Positions 34,702 to 46,124 are shown, numbered from the stretch's first letter. The stretch is 64,000 bases of DNA from Daphnia carinata (GCF_022539665.2 NC_081340.1:434001-498000); one strand, 5' to 3'. Made by a program: numbers and translations. Notes: generated by a model from the sequence alone, not told the origin.

Positions 34702-36340
34702 TTCAATGTGAATATAGTGTGATACAGTGAGTTTCAATATCTACATTCAAACAGCATCAAATATACGTTTATTGAAAGTGAATACAGTTTGATATAGTGA
34801 GTTTCAATAGCTACATTCAAACAGCATCAAATATACCTGTATTCAATGTGAATATAGTGTTATAGAATCAGTTTCATGATCTACATTCAAAAAGTATCAA
34901 ATATACGTGTATTCAATGTGAATGTAGTGTGATACAGTGAGTTTCAATATCTACATTCAAACAGCATCAAATATACGTGTATTCAATGTGAATATAGTGT
35001 TATAGAATCAGATTTATGATCTACATTCAAACAGTATCAAATATACGTGTATTCAATGTGAATATAGTGTTATGGAATCAATTTCATGATCTACATTCAA
35101 AACAGTATCAAATATACGTGTATTCAATGTGAATATAGTATGATACAGTAAGTTTAAATATCTACATTCAAACATCATCAAATATACGTGTATTTAATGT
35201 GAATATAGTGTTATAGAATCAGTTTCAACGATCTACATTCAAACAGTATCAAATATACGTGCATTCAATGTGAATATAGTGTGATACAGTGAGTTTCAAT
35301 ATCTACTTTCAAACACCATCAAATATACATGTATTCAATGTGAAAATAGTGTGATACAGTGCGTTTCAATATCTACATTCAAACAGCATAAAATATACGT
35401 GTATTCAAAGTGAATATAGTGTGATACAGTGAGTTTCAACATCTACATTCAAACTGCATCAAATATACGTGTATTCGATTTGAATATAGTGTTATAGAAT
35501 CAGTTTTATGATGTACATTCAAACATTATCAAATATACGTGTATTCAATGTGAATATAGTGTTATAGAATCAGTTTCCTGATCTACATTCAAACAGCATC
35601 AAATATACGTGTATTCAATGTGAATATAGTGTGATACAGTGAGTTTCAATATCTACTTTCAAACAGCATCAAATATACGTGTATTCAATGTGAATATCGT
35701 GTTATAGAATCAGTTTCATGATCTACATTCAAAAAGTATCAAATATACGTGTATTCAATGTGAATATAGTGTGATGCAGTGAGTTTTAATATCTACATTC
35801 AAACAGCATCAAATATACGTGTATTCAATGTGAATATAGTGTTATAGAAACAGTTTCATGATCTACATTCAAACAATATCAAATATACGTGTATTCAATG
35901 TGAATATAGTGTGATACAGTGAGTTTCAATATCTACATTCAAACAGCATCAAATATACGTGTATTCAATGTGAATATAGTGTGATACAGTGAGTTTCAAT
36001 ATCTACATTCAAACAGCATCAAAGATACGTGTATTCAATGTGAATATAGTGTGATACAGTGAGTTTCAATATCTACATTCATATAGCATCAAATATACGT
36101 GTATTCAATGTGAATATAGTGTTATAGAATCAGTTTCATGATCTACATTCAAACAGTATCAAATATACGTGTATTCAATGTGAATATAGTGTGATACAGT
36201 GAGTTTCAATATCTACATTCAAAAAGCATCAAATATACGTGTATTCAATGTGAATATAGTGTGATACAGTGAGTTTCAATATCTACATTCAAACAGCATC
36301 AAATATACGTGCATTCAATGTGAATATAGTGTTATAGAAT
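34702..36340 (-). repeat. 70-bp satellite, right array, inverted
   Basis: About 23 copies of the same monomer as the left array but in reverse orientation. Its first bases, TTCAATGTGAA, are the exact complement of the last bases of the left array. Monomers here are more diverged than on the left, with single-base and 1-nt indel differences. It ends in GTTATAGAAT at the BEL LTR. Confidence 0.95.
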
Positions 36341-36361
36341 TCGTTGTAACGAATTCTATAC
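36334..36361. repeat. 28-bp perfect palindrome at the satellite/LTR junction
   Basis: TATAGAATTCGTT and its complement around a central GT. One arm is the last satellite monomer and the other is LTR sequence. Confidence 0.8.
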
Positions 36362-36541
36362 CTAAGGGGAAGCTTTAAATTAAATTAGCTTAACTTAATA
36401 CTTGATACCTTTAGAATACGTTGGTAGGGAGCAAAAACACTAAGAGATTTCACTAGTTCTTTTATTTGAATTGTCGGCACTTACAAAAAAGACGTCTGCT
36501 TTCGTCAAGAGGAAATTAATAAGGGTCGAACATTGCCGACA
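36345..36541 (-). repeat. Putative 3' LTR of the BEL/Pao element
   Basis: 197 bp. On the - strand it starts TGTCGGCAATGTTCGACCC and ends GTTACA, satisfying the TG...CA rule; BEL/Pao LTRs commonly begin TGTCGG-like. The second LTR is not in the window, so the boundary is inferred. Confidence 0.6.
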
Positions 36542-36610
36542 TCAGCCACTAAGAAGGCTCTGTCAAACAGCGCCCCTAGCGGCATACGCAAATAATAATG
36601 AATAAAATAA

Positions 36611-36950
36611 CTAAATGTGAAGAATAGCAGGTCTTCTGACGGGCCTTCCGAATCTGGAAACCCCGTGGTTGTTTTCATTTTGGGAATCCGCAACATCCTC
36701 CCCGCCGGAATCGCCAGCTCCCTCCTGCGATTCCGATTTCTTCTTACGGAGTGGATTCTTCTTTTTCTTCTTGGAAGTAGTTTTCTCTTTTTCACCGGCT
36801 TCAGCGTCGTAGACTGGTGTGTCGATATCGGCCTGTACTTCGAGAGGATAGACATTCTGGATGCCTCGGGTGGTTTCCTTTTCCGATCGTAGCCGTAGGG
36901 TAACAGCTCTCACCTTGCCGTCGTAGCCAGGACAAGTTCAGTAACAATGG
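36611..36950 (-). pseudogene. BEL/Pao integrase C-terminal tail
   Basis: The frame reads DGKVRAVTLRL, then IQNVYPLEV, a lysine-rich tail and FGRPVRRPA. This is the typical end of BEL/Pao Pol after the integrase, where the chain states a regulated strand-transfer tail. Just upstream, in shifted frame, GEVVLLKEPNIKRVSWP fits the preceding integrase C-terminal module. Separated from the main frame by the satellite fragment. Confidence 0.8.
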
Positions 36951-37061
36951 CCGTCGGCCATGAAACTCGCTTGATGTTCGGCTCTTTTAATAAGACGACT
37001 TCGCCAACACGTGGAATTCTCGTACCCTTACCTTTGCGACAGTGAAATCGCTTAAGGTTGG

Positions 37062-37136
37062 ACATTCAAACAGTATCAAATATACCTGTACCATGAATAT
37101 AGTGCGTTCTCGCGTCTTTTCTTATCTACATTCGAT
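37062..37136 (-). repeat. Satellite monomer fragment inside the BEL integrase
   Basis: ACATTCAAACAGTATCAAATATACCTGTA then CCATGAATATAGTG matches the inverted 70-bp monomer with about 10 bases missing. It interrupts the integrase reading frame about 0.7 kb from the end of the right satellite array. Confidence 0.75.
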
Positions 37137-39498
37137 AAGTTCGTATACGGCTCATTTTCATAGAGTCGGGTGACTCTGTTGTGGCACCAGGTTGCCTTCC
37201 AGTCAGCAGCTTTTGAGGAGATAAAACTTCAAATGATTGTGCGTCTCCAGACACATAAGTGAGAGGCCGTGAGTTCACGATAGCTTCGATTTCGACCAAA
37301 ATGGTATGAAGCTGGTCGTAGCTCACTTTCATTTTCCCCAACCCTTTCCTTAACGGTTCTTTCACGGAGCGCACCATTCTCTCCCATAACCCCCCCCCAC
37401 TATGGAGCTAGACTGGGGGAGAATTTCCATGTAATACCCTTGCTTGAAAACCAGTTGGCTAGGGTGGGGTCTTCTGATATCAGTTTTGCCGCACATGTAA
37501 ATGTTGACGTGTTGTCACTGTAGATAATCTTGCAATCTTCTCTACGCGACATCATTCTTCTTAACGCGTACATAAACGTTTGGGCAGTTAAATCAGTCAC
37601 AAGTTCCAAATGCACGGTTCTTGTGACAGCACAAGTAAACAAACACGCATGCACTTTTTTCTCTCCTACACGAGTTTTCTCGATATCGTTCCCTTCCCTG
37701 TCTTTTTCAATTAGGATGACTTCTTCTAAGACGTACATTGGTCCGAAGTAGTCAATCCCGATAACTTCAAAGGGTTGTGCTCTCTTGGTACGATCCAAGG
37801 GCATTGAAGCTGTTTCTTCATTGAAGGGACGCGATTGCACTTGTTGACACTTCACACACTGTTTGATGACACTTTTTATCCGTTGGCGGGCACGAATTAT
37901 CCAAAAATGATTTCGTAAAAACGTCAAAGTGTCTTGGACACCGGCATGTTTCCGTTTGACATGATGATATTGAATCATCTTGTCCACAATCTTCTCGCTT
38001 GCTGGGAGAAGAATCGGCGTGTCGATCAGCAATTCCTTTAAGGCTGGACCTACTCTTCCAGTCACTCGAATCAGTTTGTCTTGCCAATCCCAAATAGGTC
38101 TTAAGGTTTCCAGATTGCATAGCAGTTTGCCAGGCGGTTTTCCATCTTGATGCGATTCGTAGATTTCTGGAAATGCCCTTTTTTGAATAAACTTCAAAAT
38201 AAAGTTTTCGGCGGTGGCGATTTCGTGGACAGAAAGGCATGGTATTTCCTTCCCTCTGACCGTTTCGTTTGCCTTACCGAGCGAATCCCTTCTAAAAAGC
38301 CTAAACATCCAGGCAATTGTTCGTAGAAACCGCAGATAACTGCTTGCTCTTGATGCCAATGCATCGAACCAATCCAGGGTGCTGCTAACTGCAAGACTTT
38401 CGATTCTTTTCTTGGATCTTGCCTCAATCTCCATCGACTGCATTTCTTCTGATGTCAGGTTTCCTTGTTGCGGCCATTCTTTTTCGTCGTAAATCAGCCA
38501 GGATGGACCTCCCCACCAAAAAGAAGCCGCAATCAGTTTTTTGACCGTGGTTCCTCTTGATGCGTAGTCTGTTGGATTGTCTTTCCCAGGGCAGTGTCTC
38601 CATTGTTCTGGGTTGGACCTTCTTCTAATTGCCTCAACTCTGTTTCTGACAAACAGTTTCCAACGGGTTGGCTCACCTTTTATCCATCCTAACGTTGCCA
38701 TTGAGTCTGTCCATAGATGTACTTTCCATTGGACCTTGTCAATTGCATTGACAAGTCTTTCAGCTAATACACTACCGAGCTCGGCACTAAGCAATTCTAG
38801 TCTCGGTAGCGATACTTCATTCTTCGGAAGTGGCGCTGCTCTTGTCTTGCAACAAATTAGGCGGACGAAATTTGGATATTGCGATTTCGCGAAAGCCACT
38901 GCACCATATGCTTTTGTTGAAGCGTCGCAAAATATGTGCAATTCTTGCATGTGCTTGTTTGGTGCCAAAGAAATCATTCTTGGCACTTGTATCTTCTCAA
39001 TTGCTTTGAGATCTTCAACTATTGTTCTGAACTGGATCTCCGTCTCTTTGGGCACTTCATCGTCCCATCCAATCTTGACTTGCCACAATTCTTGAAATAG
39101 AAGGTTGAATTGTAGTGTGACGGGTCCAATTAATCCAAGTGGGTCGAACAGTTTCGTTGAAATTTTTGCGAAAGATCTCTTCGTTAAAATTTTAACTTTT
39201 GTAGCTGCGTCTACAATCACATCAGACTTGAAATAAAAGCAATCCATGCTTGTATTCCATCTTACACCGAGTACTTTCTGCGGGTTTAGCTTTAGACACG
39301 AGTGTGAATTGGCTGAGTCTTCTGTTAAATTTTGTTTTTGTAGATATCTACGCAGCTCACTGTTGTTGGTCACCCATTTTCTTAAGTCCATTTTTGCGTC
39401 TGCAAAAAGTTTCAGTACAGTTCCGATTACGGCCATTGCTTTTTCTACTGTAGACGCACTCGACAAATAGACGTCTACATATAGGTGGCGTAGGTAAC
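37126..39498 (-). pseudogene. pol: BEL/Pao Pol: RT end, RNase H, integrase
   Basis: The 688-residue open frame (39466 to 37400) begins within RT; upstream codons to 39498 extend it by about ten residues. The RT active-site word is YVDV (39470-39481), so the second catalytic aspartate is lost. RNase H shows HIFCDAS, LPRLELLSAEL and LWTDS. The integrase shows an HHCC zinc finger (HVKRKHAG ... CVKCQ), GIDYFGP (first Asp) and YSDNTSTF (second Asp). The frame then stops (TAG near 37402) beside a run of C. The expected GLWERMVRS with the catalytic Glu continues in another frame from 37377 to 37126. This is the standard BEL/Pao order. Confidence 0.9.
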
Positions 39499-40127
39499 CG
39501 GTGAAATAGGACTTAAACGAAAGAGGACTGGAGAAATAGGACTGAAAATTTCCAGTCCTATTTCTACCGGAGAAATAGGACTGGGAGAAATACGACTAAC
39601 TTTTTAAACTTTTAGGACAGTCCTATTTCTCCATTCAATCGGCCCTATTTCTCCCTGGCATCAGTACTATTTCTCCTTAGAAATACTCCTATTTATTTTA
39701 TTTTGTTCCAATAGGAACGATATGCCCCCAAGCCGGTAGGCAACATATTGCGTAAGAGCGTCGGCTTATATCCATTTCCCTTTGTAAAAAGCCGATGGTG
39801 TTAACTCATTACTTAAATGGTTCACCAAACATTTATCTTTTATCCTATTTCAATTTAAATTGCTGGGGTCCATGAAATATGTTATATCTAATACAGTTCA
39901 TTCAATAAAATACTACAACAGCCACACCAGAAATATTTATTAAATTTTTCTTACTTTTTAGTACATAAATAACTTTTCCAGTTGCATTCATGTTGTACTT
40001 GCTCATACAACTATCAGCAATGAATAACAAGCAAGTCTTAACATATCGGTAGCGCTCTAAGCTGTGACACAGTTAGTCCTGTGTTCGATTCTCCGTGGTT
40101 ACATTTCTTCTGAGGTTTTTAATAATT
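39499..40127 (+). repeat. Left terminal inverted repeat of the MULE-like element
   Basis: Pairs with 43224-43869. The outer 170 bp are tip repeats; the inner part includes ATGGTTCACCAAACATTTAT-like and TATTATTAAA-rich sequence and ends in a tRNA-like stretch. Confidence 0.85.
40036..40102 (+). other. tRNA-like sequence in the left inverted repeat
   Basis: Contains CGGTAGCGCTCTAAGCTG (D-arm/A-box-like) and GTGTTCGATTCTCC (B-box-like, consensus GTTCGANNCC) at tRNA-like spacing. The stems do not close into a proper cloverleaf, so this is a tRNA-derived relic or an internal pol III promoter, not a tRNA gene. Confidence 0.5.
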
Positions 40128-40369
40128 ATTCTATGAAAGAATTTTTGGGAAGAAAACAATTACTGGTGTTTAGAGTAATACTACTGAAATGGGAAATAAT
40201 GGTAGTTCTGTCTTCCCAATTCACATGCGGTTTCAGCATTTCAGCCAGTCAGTATTTAGATCTTCATGGTGTAGGTTGTCGTCGGTGCTTCGAATGTGCT
40301 GTGATTGTGCCGTGGATGGAGTTTGTGGATATGGCTGCTTTCCCTGCCTAATCATCTGTTGTTCGTGTC

Positions 40370-41600
40370 TAGCGGCCTGCCCAGTTCCTGCCCAGCTGCG
40401 GATTGTTTCTAAGTAGTACATTTTTCCGTAAGTACATTTTTTATTTCACTAGTGCTGGACCGTACCCGGACACATTGTATCAGGCTCGGAACGGATAGGT
40501 AAAACGGATAGGCAACGGTTCGACTGCTGGCATTGTTAATTTAAGTATAAGGGCATTGAGACTAGTCACCTCAAGGGGCACAGGTATCGGGATTGGTTTC
40601 ACAGTGTCGTCGTGAAATCAATTGTCTGACCCAGGTCAGTGGACCTGCAGTTAGATAGATATCTTAGTCGGGACGCAGGCCGACTAGGATTAGAAATACT
40701 TACGATAGTTATTTAATTATATCTGCAAATTATGGGTAACGTAACTTTACTTCACGTCACTCAATGCTTTTACGCATTCTTTTTATTGTGTTTCAACTGA
40801 ACTTTGCCTATGTTTTACTAAATTTTTTTTTCTTCTTTTTCTTCTTTGAAGGTTTTGCCTGGCAATTTTTTTACAGTTTACTCAGGCCGGTTTAACGTTT
40901 TTTTATTTCTTAAGTTCTTTTTTTGCCTTTTTAATTAATTTTATTTTTCTTTTTTCATAGGGAGCTTTGATCAACGAATTTTTAAACCGTTCTTTCGGAC
41001 GCTTGAAAGCTTTTGCTTTTTCTTATCACTCGTTTGGTAAATGGTTGGATGGATTTAAACATACAAGGTAAATTCATTTGTAGTTATATGGAGTATATTG
41101 GTATAATTATTGCAATTTTATTTTTTTTAGAACAATTATCTTCTCGGGAATTGTGGCCACGAACCAAACCATCAATCGGCACATTAGTCGTCTCTTGTAC
41201 AACAAGTATTATTGTAATAATTCAAGCATAATGTATTACATTACATATTACATTAAAATAAAAAAGTCAATTGAGATTATGTAAGTTTATTTATAAAGTA
41301 TGTTAATTTATAAACATTCGTCAAATAAAATACATGTTACAAACAAACAAATGTTATTCAATTATAGACATATCTAGTTCACCATTAATATTGCAATAAT
41401 CAGACCCAGTCACGTCTGACGCAACTGGGGGACTATCACACACACAAATAATACAATACTGACAACGGTCAGGTTAATTTCTTAAATTAATATTTTGTTC
41501 AATTTGTTGCGTGGTACACAGATATTGGGTCGGTTAGGATCCGTCAGCCAGTCACGTCGGCTGCCCGGATATGAAGAGAGCAGCTATAGAAAGTAAGGAA
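40370..41600. other. Interior of the MULE-like element, no gene seen
   Basis: AT-rich sequence with T-runs and a few short inverted repeats (near 40620-40660). No open frame shows a recognisable domain on either strand. Confidence 0.5.
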
Positions 41601-41644
41601 GGATAGGGTTGCGAAGGTACTTACGTGGAAGCCATGGTTTAGGG

Positions 41645-41800
41645 GGGCGGAGAAGTTGCGACGCGGCGTCGGATAGTACGGCGGCGGGCAGCGGCGTCGG
41701 GCAGTACAGCGGCGGGCAGTGGCGTCGGAGGTGCGGCAGCGGCGTCGGAGGTGCGGCAGTGACGTCGGAGGTGCGGCAGCGGCGTCGGGAAGAGGGGGAG
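41645..41800. repeat. GC-rich CGGCGTCGG minisatellite
   Basis: Short units such as GCAGCGGCGTCGG and GGTGCGGCAG are repeated about ten times in an otherwise AT-rich element. Open frames over it are low-complexity artefacts. Confidence 0.8.
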
Positions 41801-42259
41801 CAGTGTCTCGGCTGGGAACCGGTAGCGGTAGATTAAGGAACACGGTGGATGGGTGTTGGGTCACAGTGTATTCACTTTTCCAGTCAGGGTTACACGACAC
41901 TTAACACTACTAACAATGCACTTTAACACAAAGCAAACTACACTTAAATGTGGCTAAATGCTGCTACACCACTGCACCACTACACGGATGGCAATGTGTG
42001 GAAAGACTAAAAAAAAAGGCAGAGCTCAGGCGTGGGTTTTATACCACACTTTGAGCTCGATGATGCTAAAGTTGGCGTGGGGACGCTAAAGTTAGCGTGG
42101 GAAATAAAATAGAAAAGAGTGTCAAGAGGGGAAGCGAGGTCAACTGATAAGGTTTGTGTCGTTGACACCTCGGTCAAGCGGAAAAAGGCAATAAAAGGGA
42201 AATTCAAGTAAAAGGAGGTCAATGAGGGTGAAAAACACATGAACAAGTGTGCGAAATAC

Positions 42260-42896
42260 TTAACTAAACTTATTTTTAACTTTAAGTTTCTCTGGAGTCC
42301 TTACAATATTATTAATACCAACATTAAGGGCATGTGAGGATACAATAGCGGGAAAAGATGATCTAAGCTCTAAAACAATTTCTTCTAGTAGATCCATTGG
42401 AGATAGCTGCAAAAACAATGATTAGTTATAGGGAAACTTTTCTTTCTTGTAAATTTAGAAAACATACCTCATTATCTTGATAGCGCGCCCAAAGCTGGAA
42501 CAGTATGGAATTATTAAGTTGGGTCTCTTTCTTCCGGTGAGCCCTTATTTTGTCATGGCAGAGTAGCGTGCTAGTAAGGGAAACTTCTTCGGCCAGTTTC
42601 CGCAATACCATTTTCATCTTGTAGAATTTTAAATTAGATCCGCCTGCCAACTACAAACATTCTTGTTATTAATTATTCATTACATATTATTGTTTAAATT
42701 TAAATTACCTTCTTCCATTGGTGGTGCATTCCTTCACAGTCGTTATTGGTACGCGTTAAGATGTTGAAGCATGACCAGTTCTCAGGAGTCCAGAACTTGC
42801 CCTGAATCCAATTCCGCTCCATATAATCCATGAGTGCTGGAAGTTCGCTAGGTGCCGAGCTTTTCAACGCGTCAAACACACCAGGAATTTTACCAG
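42260..42896 (-). pseudogene. MULE transposase, last three exons
   Basis: Three exons join in frame on the - strand with canonical GT/AG borders: 42896-42709, 42650-42468 and 42406-42260, ending in TAA, with introns of 58 and 61 bp. The first reads FDALKSSAPSELPALMDYME, then WIQGKFWTPENWSCF and RTNNDCEGMHH; this RTNND.EG..H block is typical of the region after the MULE transposase core. The exon before it (about 42960-43060) seems damaged by a stop near its donor site. The DDE core and zinc fingers are absent, so it could not transpose on its own. Confidence 0.75.
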
Positions 42897-43223
42897 CTAC
42901 AAAAAATTAAAGTTCACAAATGTTATTATATATAAGTATTAACTTAATCCTTTGACATACGTCACTTAATGAGTAATGCTATGTCATGCTTGGCCATCCA
43001 CTTCTGTGTAGAATCCTCTTCTTGGTAAAGAGGTTGAGGAATTGTTAAAATGTTAAATTACAAATAATTTATTTTTCGCCCATCTACCATTATCTACCAT
43101 CTCCTCTCTCATCCATTCTCTTGTATCTCAACAGTTCTTCTTGCTCCTGGTGAGGAACTAGATTTCATTTCATAGGATTCATTAACATTCTTCTACTATT
43201 AATAGTTAACTTAACCGCAAATG

Positions 43224-43869
43224 TTATTAAAAACCTCAGAAGAAATGCAACCACGGGGAATCGAACACAGGACTATCCGTGGCACAGCTTAGAGTGCTAC
43301 CGATGTGGTAAGACTTGATTGCTTATCGTCGCTGATAGTTGTATGAGCAAGTACAACATGACTGCAACTGGAAAAGTTATTTATGCACTAAAAAGTAAGA
43401 AAAATGTAATAAATATTTCTGGTGTGGCCGTAGTAGTATTTTATTAAATGAACTATATTAGATATAACATATTTATGGACCCCTGCAATTTAAATTTAAA
43501 TAGGATAATAGATAAATGTTTGGTGAACCATTTAAGTAATGCGTTATCAAACACCATCGGCCTTATACAAAGGGAAATGGATATAAGCCGACGCTCTTAA
43601 GCAATATGTTGCTTACCGGATTAGAGGCATATCGTTCCTATTGGAGCAAAATAAAATAAATAGGACGATTTCTAAGGAGAAATAGGACTGATGCCGAGGA
43701 GAAATAGTACTGATGGCATAGAGAAATAGGACTGATGTCCTGGAGAAATAGGACTGTCCTAAAAGTTTTAAAAAGTCAGTCCTATTTCTCCCAGTCCTAT
43801 TTCTTCGGTAGAAACTGGAAAGGACTGGAAATTTTCAGTCCTATTTCGTTTCAGTCCTATTTCACCGCC
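43224..43869 (-). repeat. Right terminal inverted repeat of the MULE-like element
   Basis: Inverted partner of 39499-40127. The tip has one more GAGAAATAGKACTGATG block than the left end. Confidence 0.85.
43249..43315 (-). other. tRNA-like sequence in the right inverted repeat
   Basis: Better preserved than its partner: CATCGGTAGCACTCTAAGC and GTGTTCGATTCCCCGTGG on the - strand. Its presence in both ends means it was part of the repeat before the ends diverged. Confidence 0.5.
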
Positions 43870-44247
43870 AATCCTAGGTTTGGCAGTTTAGTACCGTTTC
43901 AAGTCATGTTGGAATTACCACCACAGAAGAACAAATTTTACTTGGAAGAAAGAGTATTTAAAGTGTAGACAAAATTTTATTAATTGCAGTTGAAAATTTG
44001 ACATAGAATACCAATCCTAAATGCTTCTTAGGTCGAAAAATCTATTGCCATGTTAGGTTGACATGGCAGTAAGAGCGTATACGCCATGTCAGGCCTATAT
44101 GCGGGGACATGGTGGCTCCCCCCCCATTGGTTATTGGCCAATGACAATGGATGCTACAGTCAGGGGCGACATGGCAAATTCACCCACCATGGCTATTGCT
44201 ATGTCTAATGAAATTGCATACCCCAGATGTAAATTGTATGTTATATA
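43870..44247. other. Spacer between two transposons
   Basis: No gene seen. Contains a hairpin with GACATGGC and GCCATGTC stems (44059-44092) and further ACATGG repeats. Positions 44240-44247 (GTTATATA) are the left target duplication of the next element. Confidence 0.5.
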
Positions 44248-45724
44248 ACAGGGTTGGATTACCGCGTTAAAAAAAATACCGCGATAGTACCGCGGTAATG
44301 CGGTATTACCGCTACCGCTACCGCTACCGCGGTATTTTTTCCAATGGTTACCGCTACCGTTACCGCTAGCAAAAATACCAAAAATCGGCAACGGTACTTT
44401 TACGCCATCTAGCGATGTGACTATTAATTTTTTCCTGTTTTTAGCAGACTGCATTTCAAGAAAATATTTCAAAACGTTTTTTATTCCTATTTCCAAAGTT
44501 GTTCACAGGGTTTGAAGGACCTCGATCAATCAAATACGTCTAAATTTCGGACAAATGCTACTATGGTACCCTTAACATGTTGCATCTCACTTTTGCAGGT
44601 TTATCTAGGCTAGTACTAGGAATGTTTTATGGCTGCTATTGCAGCAGTATTTAAAATTTTGAAGTATTGCAGCCATCCATAGAATATTGTAAGAAATGTT
44701 GCTATTATTTTGTGTGTACTTCAAGTTATTAAAGAGAGATATAGGCTATGATGGTCTAGTTTATTTTAGCCTTATGTTAAATCAATTTTTTTCTATTCAA
44801 AATTGTTATTTTGAATTTCCTACTAATCATAATTACATATCCGAAGTTGATTCAAGTATGGATATTGTCTCTGAACCATCTCTTGACATATCCACCAACA
44901 TTGCTGAGGCGAAAACTAGTTCTACACGATCAAAAACAAAAGGGAAAAAAGGTGAGAAAATGAAACATGAAAGAAACTTTAAACCAACCAATTTAATTCA
45001 CAGTATAAATCCAAGTTCAATTTTAGATGGCGAAAACGTATCATTCTCTATCCTAAAATGCTTATCAAATAAATTGGACCAGGCAAGAGAAAGGGAACTT
45101 CGTATGATCAATGCCTTATTGGACAGTGCAAAGTAAAGCCAAAGGCACTATCAGCAGTAGACAATTTAAGAGGCAACATCACAAAACACCTTTCAATTAA
45201 ACATAACAAAGAAAATTTCAAAAATTTCAATTTTCTATGCAAAGAAACTGACAATACCAAGTGAAACGAATTTCAAAGTGAAACGAAGTAGTTCTTTCCT
45301 GAAAACACAAGGAACTGCAGCAACATTAAAAGAAACTCAAACAAAACTATCGTAAAGTGGCAACCTACGAATTATTAGGTCTTAATTACATTACGAGACC
45401 GAAATTTTAATTTTTCTTGTGCATGCAATGCACTCGTCTTGGAGTCAAAACAAAACGATACTGTGAGAAGTGCGATAAGTGTTTCCTTCGAAAGAAAAAG
45501 ATAAGGCTCAAAGGAAACCTGAATGAAACAAAATGGCTCTGCAATATTGCTGACTGGTTTTAAGGGCCAACATTTCGTTATAATAAAATAACATCAATAA
45601 AGAAGTGATTTTCATGAAGTTTCATCGTATTATGCAAAAAAAAAATTTTTACCGCTGCCGTTACCCTGCGGTACTTGGAAAAAAATTACCGCGGTACTTT
45701 TTAAAAGTATCGCTTCCAACCCTG
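44248..45724. mobile_element. hAT-like element with 8-bp target duplication
   Basis: 1,477 bp starting ACAGGGTTGGA and ending TCCAACCCTG, flanked by direct GTTATATA copies (44240-44247 and 45725-45732). The 8-bp duplication and CAGGG termini fit the hAT superfamily. Just inside both ends are repeated TACCGCGG and TACCGCTACCGC words, likely transposase-binding repeats. No hAT transposase core is present, so it is non-autonomous. Confidence 0.82.
44696..45136 (+). CDS. Hypothetical frame inside the hAT-like element
   Basis: A frame of 146 residues with a hydrophobic start, a serine/lysine-rich middle (TKGKKGEKMKHE) and a charged helical end (LSNKLDQARERELRMINALL). I recognise no family. The C-terminal part looks like a real coding remnant, perhaps the end of a captured or transposon gene; the hydrophobic first 45 residues may be spurious. 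Confidence 0.3.
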   Translation: MLLLFCVYFKLLKRDIGYDGLVYFSLMLNQFFSIQNCYFEFPTNHNYISEVDSSMDIVSEPSLDISTNIAEAKTSSTRSKTKGKKGEKMKHERNFKPTNLIHSINPSSILDGENVSFSILKCLSNKLDQARERELRMINALLDSAK

Positions 45725-46124
45725 GTTATATATATATATCTATATTTTGAAATAATAATAAATGACACAATAATGCTATTTACATTTGAAACATTCTTGA
45801 CTTGGAGAAATTCATCCGTTACTGATGAATTTTATTTTCTGCCCCTGGGATCAAGTAAATGTTTAAAGATTTTACCGCCGAATGTTCAAAAATTCCTGAA
45901 GTTTGTTAACAGTTTATGTTTTTCGGTTAATGTCGTTTCTAATGACTAGAGCAGGTTACCGCGGCGGTTTGAAATTAAATGATGTTGCCGATGAATTTCC
46001 TTCACTCCTCTGCGATCAATTTAATTTTAAAAATTACACCGACAAAAGAACCATAATCGTAGGGAGGAGGAAACTCCATATGTAAACACACTTCGCTTGG
46101 GCTTGCGTAATTCAATTTTACATT

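Larger units (their letters stand above)
36345..39498 (-). mobile_element. BEL/Pao retrotransposon, 5'-truncated and broken
   Basis: The 3' LTR, integrase, RNase H and C-terminal part of RT are present. Everything upstream (gag, protease, most of RT, 5' LTR) is replaced by the inverted-repeat element starting at 39499. A frameshift next to a run of eight C, a satellite fragment and loss of the second RT aspartate show that it is dead. Confidence 0.88.
39499..43869. mobile_element. MULE-like DNA transposon with 0.64-kb inverted repeats
   Basis: About 4.4 kb bounded by long terminal inverted repeats. The tips are GGTGAAATAGGAC blocks folded against CCTATTTCTCC blocks. The interior carries the last exons of a MULE-type transposase on the - strand, so the long inverted repeats fit the Mutator superfamily. 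I find no 9-bp target duplication. The left flank is BEL RT and the right flank is not, so the element or its flanks were rearranged after insertion. Apart from the exons, 40130-42250 shows no recognised gene. Confidence 0.75.

Noticed and set aside
36560-36580. Another CTCF site (CGCCCCTAGCGGC) near the BEL LTR
   Set aside because: One base short of the core spacing, so the match is poor.
40036-40102. A functional tRNA gene
   Set aside because: The B-box is good but acceptor and T stems do not close properly, and it is duplicated inside transposon ends.
41544-41904. Arginine-rich or serine/proline-rich proteins on both strands
   Set aside because: They arise from the GC-rich minisatellite and have no domain.
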